DNA of 64,000 nucleotides. Source: Streptomyces sp. CB02056 (GTDB taxonomy: Bacteria > Actinomycetota > Actinomycetes > Streptomycetales > Streptomycetaceae). Within the stretch, counting starts at the first letter, position 1, and the number at the start of each line of letters is the position of its first letter. Both the position numbers and the translations under genes were made by a program. Below are positions 25,209 to 33,943 of the stretch, piece by piece. Below the pieces are notes generated by a model, which saw nothing but the letters and a program-made list of their open reading frames with translations, was not told the DNA's origin and searched no databases. The DNA lies in NCBI RefSeq assembly GCF_001905545.1, contig NZ_LIPD01000009.1, positions 585,576 through 649,575 of the forward strand, in the 5' to 3' direction.

Positions 25209-26018
25209 TCAGCAGAGCAGGTGCCGGCGGCCGAAGCGCCGGTGGAGCCGCTGTTCGGCGGCGGCGACCAGGGGTTCCAGCAGCGGCAGCGAGAGCAGGA
25301 CGAGCAGTCCGGCGGCCCAGCCGGCCAGGACGTCGGTGACCCAGTGGGTGCCCAGGTAGACCGTGGTCAGACCGATCGAGCAGGCGGTGGCGGCGGCGAT
25401 CACCGCACCGGTCCGCCGCCAGCGGACGGCGAGGTAGGCGAGCACGCCCCAGGTGACCACCGCGTTGGCGGTGTGGCCGGAGGGGAAGATGGTGCCGCCG
25501 GAGAAGAGCTCGGGCGAGCCGACGTACTGGGCGTAGTGCGGGCCGAGCCGACCGGTGACGATCTTGACCGCGCCGACGGTGACGTTGAGCAACAACAGCG
25601 CGATGCCCATGACCAGCAGCGGGCGCAGTCGGCCGAGGCGGTGGGCCCGCCAGCCGAGCCAGACGAAGGCGGCGATCGCCGACGGCCCGCGCTGCCCGGC
25701 GACCACCCAGGTGTCGAGCAGCGGCTCCAGTCGGGGCCACCGCTCGTAGGGGCGCAGCAGCCGGACCGACCAGTCGAGGTCGACCAGCGCGGTGTTGAGC
25801 AGGACACCGGCCAGCACCAGCAGGTAGCCGGCCAGGGTGACGGCGAGGAGGGCGGCCTGCCGTCGGCTCATCGGCGGCCAGCCGGGCTCGCCGGGGTCGG
25901 GGCCGAGCGGGGCGAGGTGGCGCGCGGGGGCGGTGGGACGGTCCAGGCGGCCGGTCTCGGCGGTGCGGCGCTCCGGCCCCTGGCGCGGAAGGGGAACGGG
26001 GGTACTTCTGGATTGCAC
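25209..26018 (-). CDS. PAP2 superfamily membrane phosphatase
   Basis: 269 residues. A Pro/Arg-rich cytoplasmic N-terminus of about 50 residues precedes six predicted helices. Active-site motifs are KIVTGRLGP, PSGHTANAV and YLGTHWVTDVLAG (catalytic His). Such proteins dephosphorylate lipid phosphates such as undecaprenyl or phosphatidic species on the outer membrane face. GTG 26018 has AAGG 8 nt upstream. An AT-rich near-palindrome (26059-26088) sits in its promoter region. Confidence 0.85.
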   Translation of the reverse strand: MQSRSTPVPLPRQGPERRTAETGRLDRPTAPARHLAPLGPDPGEPGWPPMSRRQAALLAVTLAGYLLVLAGVLLNTALVDLDWSVRLLRPYERWPRLEPLLDTWVVAGQRGPSAIAAFVWLGWRAHRLGRLRPLLVMGIALLLLNVTVGAVKIVTGRLGPHYAQYVGSPELFSGGTIFPSGHTANAVVTWGVLAYLAVRWRRTGAVIAAATACSIGLTTVYLGTHWVTDVLAGWAAGLLVLLSLPLLEPLVAAAEQRLHRRFGRRHLLC

Positions 26019-26058
26019 GGGGTGACCTTACCCATCCGGACAGGGCTATTCCGGTGGT

Positions 26059-26088
26059 AATTGTCATTTTCCCGGGAAATCGACAATT
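26059..26088. promoter_or_regulatory. 30-nt near-perfect palindrome upstream of the PAP2 gene
   Basis: Arms AATTGTCATTTTCCC and GGGAAATCGACAATT match at 13 of 15 positions. It is very AT-rich for this window and lies about 40 nt upstream of the PAP2 start, so it is a plausible operator. The cognate regulator is unknown. Confidence 0.5.
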
Positions 26089-26186
26089 GGGCCGACCAGG
26101 GGTGGTCCGAGGGGTGATTTCCGCTATTTCAGGATCGAAAGCCAGTGTGGTCGTCGAATGGTTCTGCAAAAGCCCCGGTAAAGCAA

Positions 26187-26225
26187 ACGGAGTGGGAGGC
26201 CGGTGCGCCCGGCTTCCCACTCCGT
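26187..26225 (-). terminator. Terminator of the fabG-like gene
   Basis: A 17-bp stem (26187-26203 with 26209-26225, one wobble pair) and 5-nt loop, followed on the - strand by TTTGCTTTACC. The outer arm ACGGAGTGGGA is the same as at 24512-24552. Confidence 0.8.
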
Positions 26226-26249
26226 GGTAACCCTGTGTAGGTTCCGTGC

Positions 26250-27017
26250 TCAGTCGAGGGGGCCGCCCGCGACGTAGATCACCTGGCCGGAGACGAAGCC
26301 GGCGCCCTCGCTCGCGAGGAACGCGATGGTGTGGGCGACGTCCTCGGGCTGACCGACCCGCTGGACCGGGATCTGAGAGGCTGCGGCCCGCTTGAAGTCT
26401 TCGAAGTCCATGCCGACCCGGGCCGCGGTGGCTGCTGTCATGTCCGTGGCGATGAAGCCCGGGGCGACCGCGTTGGCCGTGATGCCGAACTTGCCCAGCT
26501 CGATGGCCAAAGTCTTGGTGAAGCCCTGGAGACCGGCCTTGGCGGCCGAGTAGTTGGCCTGGCCGCGGTTGCCCTGGGCCGAGGACGAGGACAGGTTGAC
26601 GATGCGGCCGAAACCGGCGTCGACCATGTGCTTCTGCACCGCGCGGGTCATCAGGAAGGCGCCGCGGAGGTGAACGTTGATGACCGTGTCCCAGTCGGAC
26701 TCGGACATCTTGAAGAGCAGGTTGTCGCGGAGCACACCCGCGTTGTTCACCAGGACGACGGGGGCGCCGAGCTCGGCGGCCACCCGGTCGACGGCGGCCT
26801 GGACCTGCTCGGCGTCCGAGACGTCGGCGCCGACGGCGAGCGCCCTGCCGCCGCCGGCGGTGATCCGGTCGACGGTCTCCTGGCCGGCCGCTTCGTCCAG
26901 GTCCAGGACGGCGACCGCGTAGCCGTCGGCGGCCAGCCGGACGGCGGTGGCGGCGCCCAGGCCGCGGGCGGCGCCGGTCACGACGGCGACCCGGGGGGCG
27001 GTGCTCTGCTCGGTCAT
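26250..27017 (-). CDS. fabG: 3-Oxoacyl-ACP reductase FabG-like SDR
   Basis: 255 residues. VVTGAARGLGAATA is the TGxxxGxG cofactor loop, NNAGVLRDN the structural NNAG, SSSSAQGN carries the catalytic Ser and YSAAK the Tyr-Lys pair. FabG-type SDRs reduce 3-oxoacyl thioesters with NADPH. A stand-alone fabG outside the fatty-acid operon could also act on other ketones. The ATG at 27017 replaces an upstream in-frame start that lacks a ribosome site. Confidence 0.88.
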   Translation of the reverse strand: MTEQSTAPRVAVVTGAARGLGAATAVRLAADGYAVAVLDLDEAAGQETVDRITAGGGRALAVGADVSDAEQVQAAVDRVAAELGAPVVLVNNAGVLRDNLLFKMSESDWDTVINVHLRGAFLMTRAVQKHMVDAGFGRIVNLSSSSAQGNRGQANYSAAKAGLQGFTKTLAIELGKFGITANAVAPGFIATDMTAATAARVGMDFEDFKRAAASQIPVQRVGQPEDVAHTIAFLASEGAGFVSGQVIYVAGGPLD

Positions 27018-27390
27018 GCTCGCTCTCGTCTCTCTCGGGAGTGCCTCCCGGGGAGAGCCCCCGGAGAGGGTGGCCACACCCTACCGGCGGGTAGGGGGAG
27101 CGGCCAGGGCGGAGAGACGCAGGTGACGGTGGGTAAGGACCGACCGGTCGGCTTTCTGCTGAGAACGGGTTACTGCAAGCTGTTCGCAGCGAGTAAATAT
27201 GCCAATGTTGCCGAACCTGCGTCTACTATCCGCCCCTGCCTGCCAGCAAGGGCCCGCCGTTTGTATAGTGTCCGCCAGCAGCCACCGGCTGCACGGCTGG
27301 AGCGCCCTCCCTCATAGCTGGACGCCCACTCGCCGTTACTGCCCCACCCGGGTGTCCCACACACACCGGGTGTGACATCGGGACGGATAC
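27018..27390. other. 373-nt divergent regulatory region (fabG / tandem MarR)
   Basis: No gene seen. Around 27165-27320 the sequence is AT-richer and contains TATAGT near 27256. Just before the MarR start the words ACCCGGGTGT and ACACCGGGTGT (27346-27372) form repeated, partly inverted half-sites that could be an autoregulatory operator. This is inference from position and symmetry. Confidence 0.45.
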
Positions 27391-28287
27391 ATGGTGCTGG
27401 GGGAGATCCCGACAACCCGCGTGTCTACGCGACTGCAGCAGTCGCCAGGACACCTGATTCGCGTGGCACAGCAGGTCCACACCCGCTTGTGGTCCGAACA
27501 CGTCGGAGCCGATCTCACGGCTCCGCAGTTCGCCGTGCTGCTGGTCCTGGCCCTGGAACCGGGTGCGGACCAGCGGACGGTCGGCGAGCGGGCCTCGCTC
27601 GACAAGGCCACGATGGCCGAGATGGTCGCGCGGCTGGTCCGTCGTGGCCTGGTGCTGCGCAGGCGCGACCCGGCCGACGGCCGGCGCAAGCTGCTGGCCC
27701 TCTCGCAGGGCGGCGCCCAGGCGGTGCGCGAGGCCACCGGTGGTGTGGTCCGCGTTCAGCGCGTCCTGTTCGAACCGCTCACGGCGGAGGAACAGGTCGA
27801 GATCGTCCGGGTGATGGCCAAGATAGCCAGGCTGGAGCCCGCGGCGGTCGCCGTCATCACCGACGCGCGGCCGATACTGGACGCCCAGCGGGCGATCGGC
27901 TACCTGATCAGGGTGAGCCAGCAGGTGCACACCAAGCTCTGGTCGGAGCACGTGGGCGCCGAGCTGACGGCTCCGCAGTACGCGGTGCTGGACGCGTTGG
28001 AGCTGGAACCGGGCGCCGACCAGCGCACGGTCGGCGAGCTGGCCTCGCTGGACAAGGCCACGATGGCCGAGATGGTCAGCCGGCTGGTGCGCCGCGGTCT
28101 GGTGCAGCGTCGGCGCGACCCCTCGGACGGACGGCGCAACCTGCTCTCGCTCTCACCGGCGGGACAGGACCTGCTGCACCGCTCGGCCGCTGGGGTGGCC
28201 GAGGTCCAGCGGCTGCTGCTGGCACCGCTGGAGGAGGGTGAGCACGAGGCCGCGCTCGCGCTCATCGCCAAGGCGGGCAGGCTGTAG
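27391..28287 (+). CDS. Tandem-duplicated MarR regulator (two MarR domains in one chain)
   Basis: 298 residues built from two MarR domains offset by exactly 150 residues (450 bp). LIRV(A/S)QQVHT begins at residue 22 and again at 172. Both copies keep LTAPQ, ASLDKATMAEMV (recognition helix) and RRRDP(A/S)DGRR of the wing. DNA identity is high, including a 27-bp exact match at 27601 and 28051. A normal MarR is about 145 residues and works as a homodimer, so this chain could bind one operator as a single-chain dimer. It is divergent from fabG, the most likely target. Ligand unknown. Confidence 0.9.
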   Translation: MVLGEIPTTRVSTRLQQSPGHLIRVAQQVHTRLWSEHVGADLTAPQFAVLLVLALEPGADQRTVGERASLDKATMAEMVARLVRRGLVLRRRDPADGRRKLLALSQGGAQAVREATGGVVRVQRVLFEPLTAEEQVEIVRVMAKIARLEPAAVAVITDARPILDAQRAIGYLIRVSQQVHTKLWSEHVGAELTAPQYAVLDALELEPGADQRTVGELASLDKATMAEMVSRLVRRGLVQRRRDPSDGRRNLLSLSPAGQDLLHRSAAGVAEVQRLLLAPLEEGEHEAALALIAKAGRL

Positions 28288-28372
28288 GTCAAAAGTTCGC
28301 CACCGTAGCCAAAACGATTCGCCAAAACGCTGAGGGTCCATGGCCATGGGCTTTGGCGCATCGGGGCACACC

Positions 28373-28410
28373 GAAGGCCGCCCGCTCCTGTAGAGGTGCG
28401 GGCGGTCTTC
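28373..28410 (+). terminator. Hairpin between the tandem MarR and aldo/keto reductase genes
   Basis: A 17-bp stem (28373-28389 with 28394-28410, one mismatch, one wobble) with a GTAG loop, followed by GTGCG. It lies between convergent genes and could serve both. Confidence 0.65.
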
Positions 28411-28480
28411 GTGCGACCGGTGGTCAGCCGGTCGGGTGCTCAGACGGTTCGGGGGCCCGGGAGCCGGGACCCCGGGCGCG

Positions 28481-29347
28481 TCAGTTCCAGTCGAACTCCT
28501 GCGGGTCCGGGCCGATCCGCTTGCCGGTGGCCACGGCGGCGATCGCCGCGAGGTCCTCGGCGTCCAGCTCGAAGCCGGCGACGTCCAGGTTCTCCCGGAT
28601 CCGGGACGGGGTGACCGACTTCGGGATGGCGATCACACCGCTCTGGAGGTGCCAGCGCAGCACCACCTGGGCGACCGTGCGGCCGTGCTTCTCGGCGATC
28701 TTCACCAGTGCGGGCTCGGCGAGCAGCTCCTTGCCCTGGCCCAGCGGGCTCCACGCCTCGGTGGCGATGCCGTGCTCGGCGTGGAACGCGCGCAGCTCCG
28801 TCTGCGGGAAGTACGGGTGCAGCTCGACCTGGTTCAGGGCCGGGGCGACGGAGGCCTCGTCCAGCAGGCGCGTCAGCTGCTCGGTGCCGAAGTTGGAGAC
28901 GCCGATCGACTTGACCTTGCCGTCCGCCTTCAGCTGCTCGAAGGCCTTCCAGATGTTCAGGTAGCTGTCGCCGTGCATCGGGCGCGGCCAGTGGATCAGG
29001 TACAGGTCGAGCTGGTCGAGGCCGAGCTTGGCCAGCGAGGCGTCGAACTCGCGCAGCACCGCGTCGCGGCCCTGCTCGCCGGACCAGTCGCGGGTGCCCG
29101 AGTTCCACAGCTTGGTGGTGACGTAGAGGTCCTCGCGGGCCACGCCGCCCGCCAGCGCCTCGGTGATCGCCGCGCCGGTGCCGGCCTCGTTCTCGTAGAT
29201 GGCCGCGGTGTCGATGGAGCGGTAGCCCGCCTCGATCGCGGCGCGGACGGCGGGGGTGGCCTCGGCGTCCGGGACCTGCCACACGCCGAAGCCGAGCTGC
29301 GGGATCTGCGCGCCGTCGTTGAGGGTGACGGTGGGGATGCTGCTCAC
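28481..29347 (-). CDS. Aldo/keto reductase
   Basis: 288 residues with a complete AKR barrel. The catalytic tetrad is in GYRSIDTAAIYENEAG (Asp, Tyr), VTTKLWN (Lys) and YLIHWPRP (His); IPKSVTPSRIREN binds the NADPH phosphate. It resembles 2,5-diketo-D-gluconate reductase-type AKRs, but the substrate is open. The GTG at 29347 has AGGAGG about 12 nt upstream. Monocistronic. Confidence 0.9.
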   Translation of the reverse strand: MSSIPTVTLNDGAQIPQLGFGVWQVPDAEATPAVRAAIEAGYRSIDTAAIYENEAGTGAAITEALAGGVAREDLYVTTKLWNSGTRDWSGEQGRDAVLREFDASLAKLGLDQLDLYLIHWPRPMHGDSYLNIWKAFEQLKADGKVKSIGVSNFGTEQLTRLLDEASVAPALNQVELHPYFPQTELRAFHAEHGIATEAWSPLGQGKELLAEPALVKIAEKHGRTVAQVVLRWHLQSGVIAIPKSVTPSRIRENLDVAGFELDAEDLAAIAAVATGKRIGPDPQEFDWN

Positions 29348-29949
29348 GGGAAGAGGTGCCCTCCTGATTGTCCTGCTGTTCCAGTGGGGGCAACTGGTGT
29401 CCCGGTGTGATTGTTCCCGCCGAACGGGCGAATCTTGGGTGAAGCTTTGCGGGGGTTTGGCCTGGGCGGCGGCCGGCCGGTGACGGGGCGGAACCGCCCT
29501 GGTGGGGGACGTGCGGGGGGCTCGCGGGAGGCCTGCCGGGAGCCCGCGGGGGCGCGCAGGGGGAGTGCGGGCCCGGCGCGTGGCGGGCGGGGCGTGGCGC
29601 GCGCGGTCGGCGGAGGAAAAACCTGTTGCGCGGATCACATCGAGGTTGGCAGGCTCGCGGCCATGACCTCCTGACTTCCGGGCCCTTCGTGCCCATTCCA
29701 TGTCCGTCCGGTGTCCGCTCCGGACGCAGCGTCGATGTCGCGCCGGGCGCCGTGCCGCAGCGCCGCGCATCCTCCGCCCGCCGGCCCGGGCCGCCTGCCG
29801 CGTTCGGTCGCCGTGCGTGCTGTGCGCACGGCGCTGAGGCGTTCCGTGCGCCCCGGTCCCCCTGCTTCCCGGCTCCCCTTGCTTCCTGGCTCCCTCGCAC
29901 CCCTGTGCGCCCGTGCCCCGCACCCGCGCACCGCTCGTATCGGAGTGTC
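29348..29949. other. 602-nt divergent intergenic region, no gene seen
   Basis: It separates the aldo/keto reductase (-) from the ABC exporter operon (+). The part next to the reductase (29395-29450) is AT-richer and contains an inverted CCCGCC...GGCGGG-like motif. From about 29850 to 29940 the + strand is a pyrimidine-rich tract. Long open frames run through it on both strands, but composition and lack of ribosome sites argue against genes. Confidence 0.45.
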
Positions 29950-31725
29950 ATGCTGCTCACCCCCCTGCCGCTGGCCGATCCCGGCCGTCCCGACCTCTCC
30001 TCACCCCTGGCCTTCCTGCGCTGGCTGCAGCGCAGCCAGCGGCGCGGGCAGCTGCTCGCCACCCTCTGGGCGCTGATCGAGATGGGGGGCCAGGCCGCCC
30101 TGCCGATACCGCTCGGGCTCGGCGTGCAGGCCGCCGTGGACGGCGACGCCGGCGGGATCTGGCGGGCCGCCGGGCTCCTGCTGCTGCTGGGCGCGGGCGC
30201 TTCGGTCGGCACCGTGCTGTTGCACCGCCAGGCGGTCTGGAACTGGATCCACGCGGCCACCCACGTACGGCAGTTGGTGGCCCGGCAGGCCTCGCACCTC
30301 GGGGCCGGGCTGTCCCGCCGGATCGCCACCGGCGAGGTCGTCGCGGTCGGCAGCGGGGACGTCGAGCGGATCGGCTGGTACGTCGAGCTGGTCGCCCGGG
30401 TCCGGTCCGCGGTGATCGTCTGGCTGGCCGTCAGCGTGGTGGTCCTGACGGTCGATCCGGTGCTCGGGGCCGGGGTGCTGCTCGGCGTCCCGGTGCTGGC
30501 GGCCTCCGTCTGGCCGCTGATCGGGCCGTTCGAGCGGCGCTACGAACAGCAGCGCGCCCTCGGCGGCAAGGCCACCGAGCTGGCGGCCGACACCGTCGCG
30601 GGGCTGCGGGTGCTGCGCGGCATCGGCGGCGAGGAGCTGTTCCTGGAGCGGTACCGGGCCGCGTCCCAGAAGGTCCGGGCGGCGGCCGTCCGGTCGTCCC
30701 GGATCTGGTCGCTGATGCAGGCCCAACAGGTGCTGCTGCCCGGCCTGTTCGTGGTCGGCGTCACCTGGTACGGCGCCCGGCTGGTGGCCTCCGGCGAGCT
30801 CGCCGTCGGCACCCTGATCGCGGTGTACGGCGCGACGGCCTTCCTGGCCGCTCCGCTGCGCATCCTCGGTGAGGCGGCGCACGCCTGGAGCGTGGCCCGG
30901 GTCTCCGCCGGCAGGGCCGTCCGGGTGCTCTCGCTGGACCGGACCACCGGTACGGCCGAGGCCGCGCTGGCCAGGCCGGACAAGGCCGACCTGCACGACC
31001 CGGCGAGCGGGCTGACGGCGCGGGCCGGCGAGCTGACCGCGGTGGTCTGCGGGGACCCGGACTACGCCGGGGCGCTGGCCGAGCGGCTCGGCGGCCACGT
31101 CCCGTTGGCCGAGGGCGAACGGGCAGAGGCCTCGGCGCGGCTCGGCGGCACGGAGCTGGACGCGGTGCCGTTGGCCGAGGCCAGGGCGGCGGTGCTGGTC
31201 CACGACAAGGAGCCGGTGCTGCTCTCCGGCACGCTGGCCGAGCTGTTCGACATCCCGTCCTCGGGGCGGGTCCCGGCGGCCGAGGCCCTCGCGGCGGCCC
31301 GGTCCGACGACGTGCTGGAGGCCCTGGTGGAGGGCTCGCCGGAGTGCGGGGGAGACCCGATGCGCGCCCGGATCACCGAGCGCGGACGCTCGCTCTCCGG
31401 CGGGCAGCGCCAGCGGCTCGCGCTGGCCCGCGCCCTGCTGGCGGACCCTCCGGTGCTGGTGCTGGACGAGCCCACCAGCGCGGTGGACGCGCACACCGAG
31501 TCGCGGATCGCCTCCGGGCTGCGGGACACCCGAGCCGGCCGCACCACCGTGGTGTTCGCGACCAGCCCGCTGCTGCTCGACCAGGCGGACCGGGTGGTGC
31601 TGCTGCAGGAGGGCCGGGTCGTCGCGGCCGGGCGGCACCGTGAGCTGATGCGGACCGAGCCGGCCTACCGGGCCGTGGTCACCCGCGACGAGGAAGCGGC
31701 CCGCCCGGTGGGTGGGGCCGTATGA
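29950..31725 (+). CDS. ABC exporter half-transporter with degenerate Walker A
   Basis: 591 residues, an N-terminal six-helix exporter domain and a C-terminal ATPase domain. The signature LSGGQ (482-486) and Walker B VLVLDE (502-507) are intact, but where Walker A should be the sequence is VCGDPDYAGAL (about 366-376), without the P-loop GK(S/T). This subunit should not hydrolyse ATP at its own P loop. It probably pairs with the protein encoded next, 43 nt downstream. The ATG at 29950 has GGAG 4 nt upstream. The exported substrate is unknown. Confidence 0.85.
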   Translation: MLLTPLPLADPGRPDLSSPLAFLRWLQRSQRRGQLLATLWALIEMGGQAALPIPLGLGVQAAVDGDAGGIWRAAGLLLLLGAGASVGTVLLHRQAVWNWIHAATHVRQLVARQASHLGAGLSRRIATGEVVAVGSGDVERIGWYVELVARVRSAVIVWLAVSVVVLTVDPVLGAGVLLGVPVLAASVWPLIGPFERRYEQQRALGGKATELAADTVAGLRVLRGIGGEELFLERYRAASQKVRAAAVRSSRIWSLMQAQQVLLPGLFVVGVTWYGARLVASGELAVGTLIAVYGATAFLAAPLRILGEAAHAWSVARVSAGRAVRVLSLDRTTGTAEAALARPDKADLHDPASGLTARAGELTAVVCGDPDYAGALAERLGGHVPLAEGERAEASARLGGTELDAVPLAEARAAVLVHDKEPVLLSGTLAELFDIPSSGRVPAAEALAAARSDDVLEALVEGSPECGGDPMRARITERGRSLSGGQRQRLALARALLADPPVLVLDEPTSAVDAHTESRIASGLRDTRAGRTTVVFATSPLLLDQADRVVLLQEGRVVAAGRHRELMRTEPAYRAVVTRDEEAARPVGGAV

Positions 31726-31768
31726 GGACCACTGTCAACTTCCCTGCCACGCACGCGAGGAGTACGTC

Positions 31769-33541
31769 ATGAAGCCCCCCGTCCAGGAGGAGCAGGGGCC
31801 GGCCACCACCCTGCCGGTCGGCTCCCCGGCCGCCGTGCGCGGGTACCTGCTGCTGCTCGCGCGGCGGCACCGCCGCGGGTTCTCCGCGGTGGTGACACTG
31901 CACTCGACGGCCACGCTGGCCGGGCTGGTCGGGCCCTGGGTGCTCGGCCGCCTGGTCGAGTCGCTGGCCACCGGGACGGCCGGGTCCACCATCACGGTGG
32001 CGGTCGCCTGGTACCTGCTGGCCCTGGTGGCGCAGGCGGCGTTCACCGGCTGGTCGCGGATGCGCGGCGCGGTGCTCGGCGAGAAGGTGCTGGCCGACCT
32101 GCGCGAGGACTTCCTGGTCCGCTCGGTGGCCCTGCCGACCGGGGTGCTGGAGCGGGCCGGCACCGGGGACCTGGTCTCCCGGGGCACCACCGACATCGAC
32201 CGGCTGGACAAGTCGGTGCGCGAGGCGGTGCCCGAACTCGCCGTCGCCGTGGTGTCGTTGCTCCTGGTGCTCGGTGCGCTGCTGGTCACGTCGCCGCTGC
32301 TCGCACTGACCTCGCTGGTCGGCCTGCCGCTGCTGCTGGTCAGCTCCCGCTGGTACTTCCGGCGCGCGCCGCAGTCCTACCGCAGCGAGTCGGCCGGGTA
32401 CGCGGCGGTGAGCAACGTGCTGGCTGAGACGGTCGACGCCGGGCCGACGGTCGAGGCCCTGCGGCTGGGCGACCAACGGGTCCGGCTGACCGACCGCAAG
32501 CTGCGCGAGTGGCTGGCCTGGGAGCGGTACACCCTGTGGCTGCGCTCGGTCTGGTTCCCGACCATCGACGCGGTCTACACCTCGGCGGTGCTCGCCACCC
32601 TGGTGCTCGGCGGGCTGTTCACCCTCCGGGGCTGGATCACCGTGGGCCAGTTGACCACCGGCGTGCTCTACGCGCAGATGCTGACCGGCCCGGTGGACCT
32701 GATCCTGCGCTGGTACGACGAGCTCCAGATCGGCCAGGCCTCGTTGGCCCGGCTGGTCGGCGTGCGCGAGGTGCCGGAGCACGAGGGGGACGAGTCCGCC
32801 CGGCCGGACGGCCGTCGGGTCGAGGCGAAGGACGTCCGGTTCGGCTACCGGGAGGGCGCCGACGTCCTGCACGGCATCAGCCTGGACGTCGCCCCGGGCA
32901 GCCGGGTCGCGCTGGTCGGGCCGTCGGGCGCGGGCAAGTCCACGCTCGGCCGGCTGCTGGCGGGGATCTACGCCCCCGGCCGCGGCAGCGTGACCCTCGG
33001 CGGTGCGGCGCTGGCGCGGATGCCGGCCGAGCGGGTGCGCGCGCAGGTCGCCCTGGTGAACCAGGAGCACCACGTCTTCGTCGGCACCCTGCGGGACAAC
33101 CTGCGGCTGGCCGCTCCCGACGCGGACGACACCGAGCTGCGGGCCGCGCTGGACGCGGTGGAGGCCGGGGCCTGGGTGGACGCCCTGTCGGAGGGCCTGG
33201 ACACCGAGGTCGGCTCCGGCGGCACCTCGCTGACCCCGCCGCAGGCCCAGCAGCTGGCGCTGGCCCGGCTGGTGCTGGCCGATCCGCACACCCTGGTGCT
33301 GGACGAGGCCACCTCCCTGCTGGACCCGCGGGCCGCCCGGCACCTGGAGCGCTCGCTCTCCAGGGTGCTGGAGGGCCGGACGGTCATCGCCATCGCCCAC
33401 CGGCTGCACACCGCGCACGACGCGGACGTGATCGCGGTGGTCGAGGGCGGGCGGATCAGCGAGTACGGCAGTCACCCGGACCTGGTCGCGGCGGGCGGTC
33501 CGTACGCGGCGCTCTGGCGGTCCTGGCGGGACGAGCGGTAG
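31769..33541 (+). CDS. ABC exporter half-transporter with degenerate signature motif
   Basis: 590 residues with the same two-domain layout. Walker A is intact (GPSGAGKST, 384-392) and Walker B is TLVLDEA (Asp512-Glu513), but the signature is LTPPQ (488-492) rather than LSGGQ. In a heterodimer the intact Walker A here would face the intact LSGGQ of the other subunit. GAGGAG lies 6 nt before the ATG at 31769; an earlier in-frame start at 31712 overlaps the upstream gene and lacks a site. Confidence 0.87.
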   Translation: MKPPVQEEQGPATTLPVGSPAAVRGYLLLLARRHRRGFSAVVTLHSTATLAGLVGPWVLGRLVESLATGTAGSTITVAVAWYLLALVAQAAFTGWSRMRGAVLGEKVLADLREDFLVRSVALPTGVLERAGTGDLVSRGTTDIDRLDKSVREAVPELAVAVVSLLLVLGALLVTSPLLALTSLVGLPLLLVSSRWYFRRAPQSYRSESAGYAAVSNVLAETVDAGPTVEALRLGDQRVRLTDRKLREWLAWERYTLWLRSVWFPTIDAVYTSAVLATLVLGGLFTLRGWITVGQLTTGVLYAQMLTGPVDLILRWYDELQIGQASLARLVGVREVPEHEGDESARPDGRRVEAKDVRFGYREGADVLHGISLDVAPGSRVALVGPSGAGKSTLGRLLAGIYAPGRGSVTLGGAALARMPAERVRAQVALVNQEHHVFVGTLRDNLRLAAPDADDTELRAALDAVEAGAWVDALSEGLDTEVGSGGTSLTPPQAQQLALARLVLADPHTLVLDEATSLLDPRAARHLERSLSRVLEGRTVIAIAHRLHTAHDADVIAVVEGGRISEYGSHPDLVAAGGPYAALWRSWRDER

Positions 33542-33600
33542 CGCGACGGCCCGGGGCGGGACGAGCGGGGAGCGGGCCGTCCCGGCAGGAGGGGGCTTCA

Positions 33601-33634
33601 AACCCGTACGGGGCCGGATTGCCCCGTACGGGTT
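33601..33634. terminator. Hairpin after the ABC exporter operon
   Basis: A perfect 14-bp stem (33601-33614 with 33621-33634, arm AACCCGTACGGGGC) and 6-nt loop, 60 nt past the exporter stop codon. No T tract. Confidence 0.7.
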
Positions 33635-33697
33635 ACTCCCTGGCCCGGAGGGGCGCGTAACCGGGCAAATCGGCCGCCCGGCCCGCAGACTGCTCCG

Positions 33698-33943
33698 GTG
33701 ACCAAGATTTCAGACGGCTCGTCCCGCTCCCCGCGCGGTGAGATCGGCGGGATTCCCACGCGCTACATCGGGATCGGCGCCATCGTCGTCCTCGCCGTGT
33801 GGTTCCTGTTCGCCAACCTCGACAAGGTCAAGATCCAGTTCTGGGTCTTCACCGTCACCGCGCCGCTCTGGATCGCGCTGCTGGCCACGCTGATCGCGGG
33901 CGTCGCGCTGGGCTGGCTGCTGAAGGGACGGCGCAGCAGGTGA
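33698..33943 (+). CDS. LapA-domain (DUF1049) small membrane protein
   Basis: 81 residues with two hydrophobic helices (YIGIGAIVVLAVWFLFAN and LWIALLATLIAGVALGWLL) separated by the typical DKVKIQFWVFTVTAP turn, and a basic C-terminus. This is the LapA/DUF1049 pattern. No ribosome site precedes the GTG, while CAGACT lies 6 nt upstream, so the mRNA may be leaderless. Its stop overlaps the gluA start (GTGA at 33940). Confidence 0.75.
   Translation: MTKISDGSSRSPRGEIGGIPTRYIGIGAIVVLAVWFLFANLDKVKIQFWVFTVTAPLWIALLATLIAGVALGWLLKGRRSR

Noticed and set aside
29626..29949. N-terminal extension of the first ABC exporter subunit
   Set aside because: The frame is open but Arg/Pro/Cys-rich and unlike exporter N-termini; ATG 29950 has a ribosome site and begins recognisable sequence.
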